Origin: Maratus speciosus
Lineage: Eukaryota; Arthropoda; Arachnida; Araneae; Salticidae
Assembly: GCA_963932465.1 (NCBI GenBank)
Contig: OZ010791.1
Coordinates: forward strand, 318,490,283 to 318,554,282
Reading direction: 5' to 3'
DNA: 64,000 bases
Positions 25,381 to 37,149 of this stretch are shown here, one piece after another (position 1 is the stretch's first letter; each line of letters opens with the position of its first letter). The notes below the pieces were generated by a model that saw nothing but the letters and a program-made list of their open reading frames with translations, did not search any database and had not been told where the DNA came from. The position numbers were made by a program, and so were the translations under genes.

Positions 25381-27639
25381 TATATAATGGATCTTGCGTT
25401 TTAGATGCTTTGTGAATCATAAATAAAAATGTTTTCGACAATTTAGACATGGAAAAAGTTCTATGAATGTAGTGTTGTTTAACATTAAATAATCATCTTA
25501 TCTTATTTTAAAAGTGCAAGTAATAGCATATAATTTTAAAAGTACTTTTTCCAAAGTTTCACTCGATAAAATTATTAAACTTTTTTTTAAAACAACCTGA
25601 TCTAATGTATATGTAATTATTTCGAATAGTAAAATCATCCGATTTCACATTAAAAATTTTACATATTTAAAAAAATGAATTTTGGTATTTCAAATGAAAA
25701 TCAAATTTCAAATTAATTGCATAAAAGGTGCAAAGTCCAACCTAGTGGCCTACAATATTTAAAATAAAAACCGTGAACACTATTTGGATTTTTTTTGCCG
25801 CATTTAGGGAATATGGGGGGGGGAGGGGACGCTTTATAATGAAAGAAGTATATTGTTAACGAATTTTTTTTAAGAAAACATTTCAAATGGAAAGATATGT
25901 TTAGCGTTTTCTGCCTGAAATTCGGATGTTTGATTATGTCAATTCCATACAATTTTTGCGTGAAGATTTTAAGTACACAAATGTTGTCGCATTTAGGGTC
26001 GGCACATTTAAGGGCGTTACAATTGGGGTTCGTCACATTAAAGGGTCATCACAATTAGGAATGATGTCCTTATTAACATTGTATTTTAAAGAGTTTAATG
26101 CTTAAATCTGTGGGTGTAAAATGTTTATAAAAGGAAGCCTCATTTTAGTTTTCAGCTAAAGTTAAAAATTATTTAAAAAATAGTTAAAATTTAGTTTATT
26201 TACATAATTAGTGCTTTCATTGTGTCTAATTTGACGTTTTTTGACTATTCAAGTTATCTCTACTTCTATTTAAGAGATTGATTTATGACTATACATGATT
26301 GTATAGTGGCTTCTGCTTGTCTAGATGGGTTGTGTTGTATAAATTCCTAATTAATAATTTGCAGTTTCGATGTATAAGAAAAAAATCAGGAAAATTTATT
26401 AAAGAATACATTGACTTTAGATAATTTTCTTATTTATTTTTAGTCGAAAGTAATTTAAAAAGAAGCATATATCGAATCAGTGATGTGCATCTAAACTCTC
26501 TAATTAATTATCATGTTCACTTAAATAACGTTAAAAATATTAACATGTTTCTTTTATATATACACTTTAATGCATTTTTGATGAGCAAAGTTTTATGTGT
26601 TTCCATAGACAAGTAGTCAAAATTACTTTTACTTGCATAAATTGTCTAGTGTAGTTGGGAATTTATGAAGCTATTAAAAGAATAATTTTCGTTTTTTAGC
26701 TTTAGGTTTTAAAGTTACTTTTCGTTAAAAGTTTTCACATCTATTTTATTAAGTCTTATAAGGTTACATTATGGGTCATAAATGAGAATGCTCATTACCT
26801 ACTTTTCTACCACAAAATATATTTTAAAAGCCGCTTAGTAATATAATATATATTATATACTACCACATATTCTATGTAAATGAGATGTAAAAAGAAGAAG
26901 ATTAAAACATCATGAAAGTAAATACCGCAGTATTCTTTTCTTTTTTAAATTGAAACTTTAATCTACATATTATACCGCGGCATAAAAACAGAAAATGTGA
27001 TATGCGTTTCTGAAAATCAATAAAAGAAAATGTATACAAGTTAAATTAAATTTTCTTATGATGTTAAATTAATATTTTATTAAAGGTTGAAACTTAATAT
27101 CATAATAAACAATGATTGTCCTTTTAAATACAGATTTATCTGTATTTCTGGAATTTTAAAGTTATTCTGAATTATATTTCTTATTAGGGTTTTCTTTTAT
27201 AAAAGATTTTTCCTAGATAAACAAATACGTTTCCCAATACGGTAAACACAGCATTCTCTTTGATAATACCAATTTTAAAGTTTGCATTATGTTACAGTAT
27301 AGCTTTCTGGAAATTTCGAACATGCAATATATCGATGGATGTATTAATTTTGTTTAAAAATGTTTCATAAATTTGAAAAAAAATCAAGCACTTTTAAAAT
27401 ACGTTTATAATTATTTCGCACATTTCAAAGGTACGCACATTTCAAAGGAAATTTCATTCTTCGGTAAAAAGAAAAAAAGTATATTTTATTATATTTAAAG
27501 TTTAGAGAACATATAATTTCCATCAGTTTAAAATCTATCTCTATCAAAGTTTAAAATCTATATTTATTTCAACATTATTTTGATAATAAAAATCTTATTC
27601 TGAATTCAATACTGCAAGAAAAAAAATATCCATACATCA
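25381..27639. other. AT-rich stretch, no gene recognised
   Basis: Holds a G-run (about 25816-25829) and the 16-bp minisatellite described separately. The segment at about 25685-25735 (TTTCAAATGAAAATCAAATT and following) recurs in reverse complement at 42695-42745. The frame at 25713-26036 on the minus strand runs through the minisatellite and has no domain. Confidence 0.55.
25984..26060 (+). repeat. ~16-bp minisatellite, about 5 imperfect units
   Basis: Successive units resemble GTCGCATTTAGGG, CGGCACATTTAAGGG, CGTTACAATTGGGG, CGTCACATTAAAGGG and CATCACAATTAGG, spaced 15-17 bp apart. A lone similar unit (GCCGCATTTAGGG) lies about 190 bp upstream near 25796. Confidence 0.7.
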
Positions 27640-27643
27640 TTAA

Positions 27644-27860
27644 CCCCTTAATTCTAGCTCCCGTGATATTCACGGGCTGTGTCTTTTATTCATTTTATTC
27701 TTTTTTATTTGATTCATACTAGTTTTATAAAATAGTGTAATTGGCTTTATTGTGATATCATTTTACCTATCATTAAATAAGGTGAAAAATTCTTTTTTTA
27801 AAGTGGTGAAAATAAGCAATTTTATTTTTTAAACCGTAATTTAATGCGACCATTAAGGGG
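27644..27860. mobile_element. piggyBac-type MITE, 217 bp, perfect TTAA duplications
   Basis: Flanked by TTAA on both sides (27640-27643 and 27861-27864). Termini CCCCTTAATTCTAGC and, in reverse complement, CCCCTTAATGGTCGC form inverted repeats. Just inside the left end is a perfect 17-bp palindrome, CCCGTGATATTCACGGG. There is no ORF. TTAA target sites with CCC-type ends are typical of piggyBac, but the ends differ from the piggyBac relic at 47333-49843, so this belongs to another family. Confidence 0.8.
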
Positions 27861-27864
27861 TTAA

Positions 27865-28462
27865 TATAATGTCCTTCTTAGGCAAGCGTAATATGAAAGA
27901 TCGTTGAAAAACTGATTTTAATCTCTTGAAAATCTAAATGAAATCTGGAATTTAATTTTATTTTTCATTGATGTTTTACCAGTTTCATTTCCATACGCTG
28001 TAAACATATGATTTTATAGCAACTTCTGTTACAACAACCCGGCAGTTGTCGATGTCAGTTTTTTTACTTCTATTTTTTACCATGACTCGTCTCCATTAAA
28101 TAGCATAATTGGTAAATTCATTTAGCTGACCAATTGTGTAAATATTTACAAAAATAAATCAATACTCATTCTTTTTCGGGTAAATAATTTTAAGCAAAGT
28201 TTTAATTTATCAAAATATTTACGACGCGATTACTGGAGCAATTTCTCTTTCCAGTTTTTCAAAGCTCTAAAGAAAATTATATAATTATTGAATGCAAACA
28301 ATAGCGTTTAAAAAAAAAAAAAAAGACACGCGACTAATCTGGGCTGAATAAACGGACCTACAGATTTAAATGTAACATATAAATAGTAATTGTAAATAGC
28401 AAATACAAAAGGTATTAAAAAAGATATGAATACTTGAAGAGATGTTTACTAATATTTTATAA
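27865..28462. other. AT-rich stretch, nothing recognised
   Basis: A short poly-A tract (about 28310-28323) is the only notable feature. Confidence 0.6.
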
Positions 28463-29670
28463 TTTAACAAGTTGGAAATTGTACTTCAAACGTGGCAAAT
28501 GAGGTGCGTTCATATGTATGGCAAGGCCATATATCTGTATTAGATTTGTATTCGAAATTAATCTATTTTCTAAATTTATTTCCCTTTCTTCTGTTTAACG
28601 ATAACATTCAAAAATCATTTCTAATTTAGGGTCTAATTTAAGTGCAATCGTTATAGCCTCTTAAATATTCTTTTTGTTTCTGTTAAAAGCTATGAATCAG
28701 ATAAATGATTTATTTATATTTATAATTTAAGCACATTTCCTTTCCCCGCATAAATATTCTTTATTGATATTTTATTTGTTAAACGCCGCTTCTTTTACAG
28801 GTCTGTTTACATAATGTAAAGAACATATAGTTAATTTTAAGCTTGCTGGCGTCTCGTAAATTCATTAAAATACACATAAATTTCATTTTCACTTTGGCCA
28901 GTAAATAGATATTTGTCATTAATTATCCTCACCGTTATACTTTATTTAAGCAATGATAGGTTTGCTTTTTTTATTTCACTTATTAATTCGTTCCCAAATG
29001 TGGTTTCTGTCCTTGGCGTTTATCTAGTTCAAATTTTAATATATCTCCCAATTTAACGGTTATTTTGTGATTGGCGTATTGGCTGAAGACAGATGCATTC
29101 TTGGCGTATTAAATTACGCAGATTGAAACGGACTTGCTGTCAGATCGTCGTACTGTAAAGATCTTAAAATCTGCTGAGTAATGGGGGCCACCACCAATTT
29201 TACATATTAGCCTTTTGTGTTTTCGTAGAATAAAGATTTTCCATGGAAATTTTGACTATGTTACTGCTTGATGAAACTACAACGGGAAACGGGTTTTGAC
29301 TGGGGTTTGCTATGTTCGAAACAGCGCTTTTGTACTACCAATTTTTTCCATATAAACCGGCCCCTAACATCATTATATCCGAACATCAACTACTCCATAG
29401 TACTATAAGTAATTTAATAAATATTTTTCGCACCGCATATTGTACTGAATTTATATTTTAATGCAATTCATAAGTGCATTTCAATTTCATTCTGTTCGAA
29501 AGGCTGTAACATCATTAAATTGCACTTGAAATAACTATTCTCATTGGCCATAATGTAATGGAAAATTTTTGACTATCCCTGTAATTAAACTATACATCCA
29601 ATTATCATAAAATTTGAAATGACTCGATAAAATTTTGCAGCAATTATATATTTAAAATTTCTGACCATTC
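28463..29670 (-). repeat. dispersed repeat shared with 43.98-44.39 kb (long copy)
   Basis: Two blocks match 43979-44390 in reverse complement. The block 28463-28515 (CGTGGCAAATGAGGTGCGTTC core) pairs with 44334-44388. The block at about 29390-29670 (including TTTTTGACTATCCCTGTAAT) pairs with 43985-44333. Between the blocks this copy has about 870 bp that the other lacks, so one copy is a deletion derivative or the other carries an insertion. No coding content is recognised. It may be a single non-autonomous element family, with ends not determined. Confidence 0.6.
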
Positions 29671-29697
29671 GGTTGGGTAGTTTTTGCTCTGTTACTT

Positions 29698-29752
29698 GCG
29701 GACGGATGGACAGACAGAGAGACGGACAGATAAACAAACGGACGGAACGACG
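29698..29752 (+). repeat. GACGGACAGA-type simple repeat
   Basis: Imperfect tandem of GGACGGA/GACAGA units following the dispersed repeat. Such tails are often seen at ends of repeats, but here it could simply be a neighbouring microsatellite. Confidence 0.75.
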
Positions 29753-29765
29753 ACTATAGGCGCTA

Positions 29766-30599
29766 CGTATTTATATAATTAAGAACTCACCTAACAACAG
29801 CTTTTAATATTAACTTTTAGGGTGCAAAATGTTTTAAAAGAATTTTTTTTATTATAAAATTGTAAAAAAGGGAATTTAATTAAGATAAAATTCATATTTG
29901 TATCTGATCTTTCATTAAAAAGGTTGCTATTAATGATATTTTTATTTCTAAATAACCGTATTTCGAAAATTATTGAAACAAATCTTTATCAAGAATGTAA
30001 TTAGAAAATGAAATTTTATCGAAGTCTATTTAAGAATTTGAGGCATTTTATTTAACAACAGATAGAGTTGTTAAACTAAATGCCTCAAAACGTATTTATT
30101 ATTATAGCTACTTAAAGAGTGTTAGCTTTTTAAATTTGGACAGTTATATTTTAAATGATCATCTGTAGAAAAAAATATATATATGTTTCCGGATCTGTTT
30201 AAAAGGCTTCTGCTTTATTTGTTCATAACCCGTTTAAGACCCTGTTTTCTACTTGAGTCCATTTGACAATAAAACCTAATTTAGTAATCGTATAGATTTA
30301 TTATATAGATTCATATCTCAAAATATATTTCAGAGTTATATAAATCATTTAGTAATAATTTAGTAATTTAATAATTAATAATCTATATTATAGAAATAAA
30401 ATCTATATTCTCTATACTGTCTCCACTGTGCTTCACAATAGTACGGAGAGCTGACTCATCGCTTCGATTTCTGCCGCGAATGCATTCGACTTACAGAGCT
30501 CGCAAGTACTGAATCCTGGACTTTTCTTAATATTAGAAGCATTTTCTCAATCTTTTCCGGGTACTTTCTATCAATTTTCGTTATTCCTAAACATTTCTG

Positions 30600-30634
<35 letters not shown>

Positions 30635-31804
30635 GAGAAAAACCTTACAAATATTTCATCTTCTTCTGTTGAGCTTACCTAAAATTTTGTTTTTAATTAA
30701 TACCAAATTAAAAATTTACGATGCACTTAAATAAAATCTATAGTATTTTTAATAAAAAAAATGTATGTCAGTGAAAATGGTAGCAACTTCGTCATATTTT
30801 TTAAAAGGAAATGCAATTTGATAGTATCTAACCCATAATGAGAGGAGTTAGATTTCCTCTTTGAGAGGAAACCTATATTTTGCACAAAATTATCCTCGAA
30901 AATTCTTTTGCACCATATTCATGGGCGGACGCTGGATTTAATTTATCAGAATATAGGTTTAGCCCTCTGTACTACTGTTGAGCTCAGTGGCTTTCTCGTA
31001 CAAATTTTTCTCGTACGTATTTTGTGTGAAATATGAGGAGCGCTAGAATGTACCTAAAGCTTCAATCAAGATCAGTTTCTGCGAAACAGTATTTGGTGTA
31101 CAAAGAATGAATTGGTGGTCAGCAATGTTATTTTGGTGTCAGAGATTCAGTATTCTTGAATATCTTGACTGCTCGCAGCAGAGCAACATAAATCATGGAT
31201 CCTTACCGATTTCGATCACCTTTCAACTATGTATGCGCTCTGAATTCCGTAGTCATTCATTCAGCATTGCAATAAATTACCTTGAAACAGAGTGCATTAG
31301 CTAATAACGATATCAGTTATGAAATTATTAACAAGTGAAGCTCTTAATCATGTATTTTTGAATTTTCTTTCTTAAACTAGATTTTCGATAGCGAAATCTC
31401 AGGATGTAAAAAGTAACTAAAATAATTATTTATAGAGAAAGCGTGTTTATAGAACATCGCGAGTTATTAATCTTTCAAAATGTATGATACTTTAAAATCA
31501 AGAATCTTTTTTTAGTATTGATACTTTAAACCTGAGTTTTTATAAAGAATAACGTTATTTTCCATGTAATCAAACGTAAATAAATAAATTAATTGGCATT
31601 TATTGTTATCCTATTTCATGGAAAAGAAAGACACTCAACAAATATTAGAGTTAAAATCAAATTTATCAATGTAAATATTTTAAAGATATGCAAAGAAAAA
31701 AGAAAAAGCCCAATAAGTTCTTTGAATTCAATATAGAATAAAACTTACCAATCACAAAATTTTAATGATATAGTATAATAATTTTATAAAAAATGATTTA
31801 AGTT
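29766..31804. other. AT-rich stretch, no gene recognised
   Basis: Contains a compact hairpin (30038-30088, listed separately) and a poly-T run (about 30603-30632). The frame at 31107-31304 has no recognisable motif. The less AT-rich patches near 30420-30530 and 30900-31290 might be a decayed repeat, but nothing can be named. Confidence 0.5.
30038..30088. repeat. short 22-bp-stem hairpin
   Basis: TTGAGGCATTTTATTTAACA.. (30038-30059) pairs with 30067-30088 over 22 bp with two mismatches around a 7-base loop. At 51 nt it is short for a microRNA precursor and more likely a tiny palindromic element remnant. Confidence 0.75.
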
Positions 31805-31985
31805 AAGAAATATATGTGAATACTTATTATTAATATCTTATGTTATTTCATCTTTTACGATGAAATCGGAACAATTTTTATATTTTATAAAAAAAAGGAC
31901 TTAAAAAATATATTTGAATACTTACTATTAATATCTTATGTTATTTCATCTTTTACGATGAAATCGGAACGATTTTTGCATTTTA
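31805..31985 (+). repeat. tandem duplication, ~100-bp unit
   Basis: Two adjacent copies share AATATCTTATGTTATTTCAT and TTTTACGATGAAATCGGAAC with few differences. The offset is about 100 bp. Confidence 0.85.
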
Positions 31986-33252
31986 TTATTTAAGGAAACA
32001 TTTACATATAAAAATGTTATAAAAATCTTAAAAAAATCTTACACGAAAATTACAGAGTTATATAGATAAGAATTAATACTATTGCAATTACAAAAACATA
32101 TGCTTATAGCTTATGTAATTTTACTCTCTAGAATAGCAAAAATTAAGAGTACTAAAAATATGTGACAGGATGATACCTTCAACGATGATGCCATGAGCAG
32201 GCCATTTACTTCGTGAAAATTATAAGTTTTCAAAGTAAAGATTAGTATAGGTAGAATATACTTTGCACCATGCTTTCCTTACCTAATATTTTATTCAGAA
32301 ATTTTGTGATGGGAAAACGGAAAAGGATTTCGTAAGAAAGTACATAAACATTCATTTTCATTGACGTGAAATGATGTGATATGCAGAGATAATGTTGTCT
32401 TCCTCTGCAAAAATAATTTTCAGGCCTTACACTAGATACTTTCTGCAAAAGTTATTTTTCAGGAAAGCTTATAACGAAATATTAATCCCCATTTATGCAT
32501 ACTTTTTTCTGAAAAAAATATAATTTAAATTTTATTGTACTATTTTATTATGCACTAAAACTTAACGAGTAACATGAGAAATTTTATGTCTAGTGTAATT
32601 TGCAAAATTAATCCCGACAATATTTAGTAACTTTTGGCATAAAAACCTGTTTCAAATTTTTAGTACTTGAGAAATAAGGATTTTTACTTATATGTTTTAA
32701 TTACATGTCACTCATTTTTTTTCTTCAAATAAACTTTTTGATTTGTTACTTCCATAAAACTATGAACAATTCCAGACATTTATTTTTGCATATTTCGTCT
32801 AGATTATATTATTTCATACATTTAAATTGTTTATGTATTTATGATTATCCAAATTTACACTATATCTTCCTACAAATTAAACTATTAAAACCTATGCATG
32901 CGTTTTTGCCTATTTTATCTACATTGTATTATTCAATATATCTTAACCATTTATGATGTATTTACGGTTTTCAAATGTTCACTTTATCTTCCTGTAAGTT
33001 AGATACATGTTTGAAAATACATAGGCTTGTTCAAATGTATTTTCCGGTACTGCAAAAACAGAATTTTTTTTTATAAATACACATTTTCCTTTTTCAGAAA
33101 AACATTTAAGGACAGTTCCTGGTCCCTGGTCCCTTTATGTTTTTAATGAATAAATCTGAATTTCGTGCATAATACAATTATTGATTGAATATGATTAAAA
33201 AAAAGTTTCTTTTATTATTTATTTTGATAAATTAAAAAAAAAGTTAAAATCA

Positions 33253-33288
<36 letters not shown>

Positions 33289-35039
33289 GCCTAGTACATA
33301 AAAATCCAAGATTAAAATTTTACACACATAAATCATGTTAATTATAAAATTATAAATTGTATAATGCTGCTAAGTTTTTTTGCTGGAATAAAAGTATGGT
33401 GCATTTACATAGCAAGGCGAACAATATTTGCCATTTTCATAATTTTAACAAATTTTGATATATTCTGACTGCAATTTCAACAAATAAACTTTGCTTTGTG
33501 TGAAAAGGTATGAAGCTACGAGAAGTAGTTGAAGAGTAAAATAATGTAATAAGCACGCAGTATTAGTTCCAAAAGCAGCTCAGAGTTTTTTTTATAGTCA
33601 TTTCCGTTATTTATTCCAATGGCATCTCATTTAACATATCGCATTATAAGCAAATCTCTAAAGAAATTCTTAAATCATTGTGAACGGCCGGTGATGCTGG
33701 TGTGAATTTGATCTCTGTTTTAACACCTTGTATTTTAACTGAATAATTACATCGCATTCTCAGATTCTGAGTTAAATATTAACCTTTCGTATTTCAAAAG
33801 TGTTTAACCAACATAAATATATTGATCTCGTTAGGCAGTCTTAATTTAATAGATTATTATTTATTTACACTATTTAACAACAAAAATTAGAGTTAATTGT
33901 GTTAATGTGCCATTTAGTAATTGTGAATATAATAGAAATATACATTTTAGGCTAATATATTGCTCGAATCACATCAATCTGACTCAATAACTTGCACAAA
34001 TAACGTGTTTGCATAGGTTTAAAAAGGATTCTGATATCGTTAAATATTTTATCGTTATGTAGCTGAAGTTGTCACTACGGTCCTTGTGTCTAAATGACAC
34101 TCGATTCTCATAGTTTTGTCACATTTAGAGTATATTTGGCATTTTATGAAATAAATATAAATTTTGTTAAGCAGAAAGTTATTAAATACGGTGCCTTTGG
34201 TTCAAAACTAACTTGATTTGTAGAAATTGATTCATTATCTGTAATATAGGCACTCAATATAGGATTTTTGCCTTTACGTCCTTTTTTGCGGCTTTTATAG
34301 AAGTTAAAACAAAAATGAGGTGTCCAAAGTACCTAAACGTGACAGTGGATTTTTTGCATGCCTGTACATTTTTAAATATTCATTTTATTGGTATCAATTT
34401 TAGAAATACTTAACAAAGAGTGGAAATAGATAAAACTGCAAATGAAATATTTAATATTAGACTGTTTAACATATTAATAAGTTAATTTAATAATAACTTG
34501 AATTATACAAAAATATCTTTTAAACCATTCTGGATGCAGAATATTGAATATATTATAAATAAATATTGAATGTTTCAACCTTCAAAATTCAAACTCATTT
34601 AAATTGGTGCACATATAAAACAAGAAGTAACTAATGTTTGACCAATAAAAAATAAACTTCACTAAAATAATATTTATTACTATATATTTGGGCAAATATT
34701 TTTATTTTTAGTTTGCTTTCAATTTCTTTTTGCTTCTTAATTTTTCAATATATAGGTGTAAGTAAATTAGTACACATAAATTTTAAAAGACAAATACAGC
34801 GCGTGTAAAAACTTTAAGGACAGCAAAAAATTGTAAAAATTTTGATAAATTGAAATTGCGACAAGTGAAATTGTAATTTAATGTTGATCATAAAGTAAAA
34901 AATACTAATATAAAAGCCAACAGAATGTATCTGTGTCCTTTTTCTTGCGGAAAAATCCTAATTTTGCAAAAAAACGGTATTTTTGACTATGTAAAAACTT
35001 AAAAGGCACCAATATTTTTTTTATAGAAATGTTATATGT
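31986..35039. other. AT-rich stretch, no gene recognised
   Basis: Includes a diverged tandem duplication near 32779-33001 (unit about 120 bp, with TCTAGATTATATTATT.. and TCTACATTGTATTATT.. in register) and a poly-T run at 33255-33285. Frames at 32242-32448 and 32705-32956 are unsupported. Confidence 0.55.
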
Positions 35040-35850
35040 AATTATTATTAAGGATCGACCGAAACAGGTTTTTAATGCTGAAATCGAAACCGAATTTCGG
35101 AGATCTTCATATTTTCGGCCGAAAACGAAAACGAATATGTCCAAAAAAATTTAAAGTAATACTTGTAAAGTATTACAAGTATTAAATTGTATGTATTAAA
35201 GTAATTAATACATGCAGAAATATATTATTAATTAATTATACGTATTTATTAAATATGCATAAAAATTAATTAATTATGTGTATTTATTAAATATACATAA
35301 TTATTAATTAATTATAGGTGTGGCCCAAATTGTCTCCCTGTGCCTTAGATCCAAAATTTCTTTTTTCATATAAAATAAAACATTATTAATTCATCAACGA
35401 CACAGAAAGTTTTTCTAATTATACGAATTTCATTTAATTAAAAAATATTTTAGCTTTAAGTATACACACCTCTATTTATCTTTTATAATGATTTCTGTAA
35501 ATGATCATCTGTTATACTAGAACTTTCTAAAAGAGTATTCGAAACTCTTCGGCGGTTTCAAACCGAAAATTTTCTGTTAATTTTATACCTGCAGTTTTTT
35601 AACGAGCGCGTGAAAAACTTTTGTTATATATGCTTTGCTTGCTTTATAATTCGCATTCACGTCTTGAGTCAGTCATGACTGGTAATTACGAAGAACGAAG
35701 TTCGTAGCAATAAATAGTCTCATTTGAGCCGGCCAATAAAGCTCAAATCGATGAGAAATGTTAAAAATTTCCGAAGGAAGAAACGAGATTTCTGGAATAC
35801 TGATAGTTTTGGTCCAAAATCTGAGCTTCGTCGAAACGAATTTTCGGCGA
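35040..35850. repeat. diverged dispersed repeat with GGATCGACCGAAA terminus
   Basis: Begins near 35050 with GGATCGACCGAAACAG and contains several CGAAA(A/C)CGAA words (35060-35140). A related start, AGATCGACCAAAAATTATG followed by TTTTCG/GCCGAAAA words, lies at about 50325-50400. A 50-bp A/T tandem (TTAATTAATTATNNGTATTTATTAAATAT) lies at 35228-35318. The right part (35530-35850) again has CGAAA/TTTCGG words. It may be a decayed DNA transposon; the second terminus is not clear. Confidence 0.35.
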
Positions 35851-35859
35851 AAGACACAA

Positions 35860-35935
35860 TACTGAAATAGCGGTTAAGACCATTGGTCTCGCACACACGA
35901 GATCTCGGGTTCAATCCGCCGTGATGCTTCATTAC
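35860..35935 (+). repeat. tRNA-derived SINE head (A and B boxes visible)
   Basis: An A-box-like TAGCGGTTAAGAC (35868-35880) and a B-box GGTTCAATCC (35908-35917) are spaced as in a tRNA gene. Between them TCTCG..CGAGA forms an anticodon-like stem around CACACA, a loop one base short of the usual seven. The downstream sequence (ATTACAATTACAATAATTACA) is a short A/T-rich repeat, as in SINE tails. The acceptor stem does not close convincingly, so this is not a functional tRNA. Confidence 0.5.
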
Positions 35936-35940
35936 AATTA

Positions 35941-36621
35941 CAATAATTACATGCTTTTTTATGAGTTCCTTTGTAAATTTGTATTGCCAATTAGATCATT
36001 AAATAAAATTTTAATACTTTTTTAATTCCTATTAAGTTAAACAAAATTAAACTACAATTATAACTAAGCTAAATGAAATAAAACTTCCTTTTAAATAAAT
36101 TTCAATAATAGAATTTGCCGTTTCCTGAGGCTGGTAAATGTGGCGCCAAAGTAAAATTTATGTAAATGATTTCTTTCCGTCATAATATCCATTTGCATAC
36201 ATTTCTCTTAGTTTGGATACAATGAAAAAAGGAAATCATTTACATAAATTTCACTTTTGATTTTGGATAGCGTGGCACAAAAGATAAATCAATTTATTCA
36301 TATAAATACATCTCATTGCATTGTATAGGTTCAGTGAGTGCGATATTTTTAACAGTGCATTGGAAAATAAAAAAATTGGTTAGATGTGTAAATATATTTA
36401 AAACCGAAAACAATTAAAATTGAATTTTAAAACAAATTGATTAAAGCTACATCAAGGCGTCAGTTAAATTTGGATATCATATCTTTTAAAACTCATATTT
36501 TGAATTTATGAAAGATGTGAATGATAAAGCATCAATGAATAAATTTTAATACATCCTTTTAAATTTAAAATAATTCTTACACAAGCAATTATAAATAAAA
36601 CAAACATAAAATGATGAAATA
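35941..36621. repeat. AT-rich DNA with a small inverted repeat
   Basis: An inverted repeat pairs AAATTTATGTAAATGATTTC (about 36155-36174) with GAAATCATTTACATAAATTT (about 36232-36251). Weaker flanking complementarity extends outward (GTGGCGCCAAAG against CGTGGCACAAAAG). The whole spans about 36135-36275 and looks like a small foldback MITE. No gene seen. Confidence 0.6.
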
Positions 36622-36991
36622 CTGGGTTGATCAAAAAGTTCTGGGAAATTTGTGAAAATTGCGTTGTTCTGCGCAAATTAACAACAAAAGCAACAAGGAC
36701 TCATCTTCAAAGTAGAGGCCAGCATAGTACATGACTTTCTGCCATCGTTCTGCCAGATTCCGGATTTGCTGGAAGTACCATGGCGGCTCCTTGGAATCGA
36801 AAAACTCTTGACATACTTCTTCAACTTCATTAACGGATTTAAATCGACGGCCCTTGAAAAAATGTTGCATTGATCAAAAGAGGTCATAATCGGATGGAGT
36901 CACGTCTGGACTGTACCACTAGTACTCCTATGAAATTCTGGTAACTATTAGATTAAGAACCCAATAGATTCCCAGAACTTTTTGCTCAACC
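36622..36991 (-). mobile_element. 370-bp mariner relic
   Basis: Left end GGGTTGATCAAAAAGTTCTG and right end (reverse complement) AGGTTGAGCAAAAAGTTCTG are inverted repeats flanked by TA (36620-36621 and 36992-36993). The interior on the minus strand encodes the C-terminus of a mariner transposase, ending close to the left terminus. Most of the roughly 1.3-kb parent element is deleted, so it is non-autonomous. Confidence 0.85.
36631..36870 (-). pseudogene. mariner transposase C-terminal fragment
   Basis: A 79-codon frame contains F-K-GRRFKSVNEVEEVCQEFF and then LAERWQKVMYYAGLYFEDE. The F.G..F.S..EV...V..FF / L..RW.K.....G.YFE pattern is the conserved tail of mariner-family (IS630/Tc1/mariner) transposases, after the last catalytic Asp. 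A run of Leu follows YFEDE. The frame ends inside the mariner element just before its terminus. The catalytic DD(34)D domain and DNA-binding domain are absent. The first Met is internal to the ancestral protein. Confidence 0.8.
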
Positions 36992-36993
36992 TA

Positions 36994-37149
36994 ATAAATA
37001 ATATTGCGTCAGTTTAAATTTGATATCATTATTTTTAAGCTCCATATTTAAAATTCATAAAGCAATAAGATAAAGTGCTGCGTCCTAAACTTTTAACCCG
37101 TTAAAGGTTTTTTGAATTGATATATACATAAACATATATATTTTAAAAA
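36994..37149. other. AT-rich stretch, nothing recognised
   Basis: No feature beyond base composition. Confidence 0.5.

Noticed and set aside
30038..30088. MicroRNA precursor
   Set aside because: The hairpin is only 51 nt and pairing does not extend beyond the 22-bp stem.
34750..34860. Tc1-like terminus (GGTGTAAGTAAATTAGTACAC near 34755)
   Set aside because: Suggestive of a Tc1/mariner end, but no inverse partner was found within several kb.
35720..35932. 70-codon minus-strand frame
   Set aside because: Most of its start lies across the tRNA-like SINE head and the rest in a dispersed repeat.
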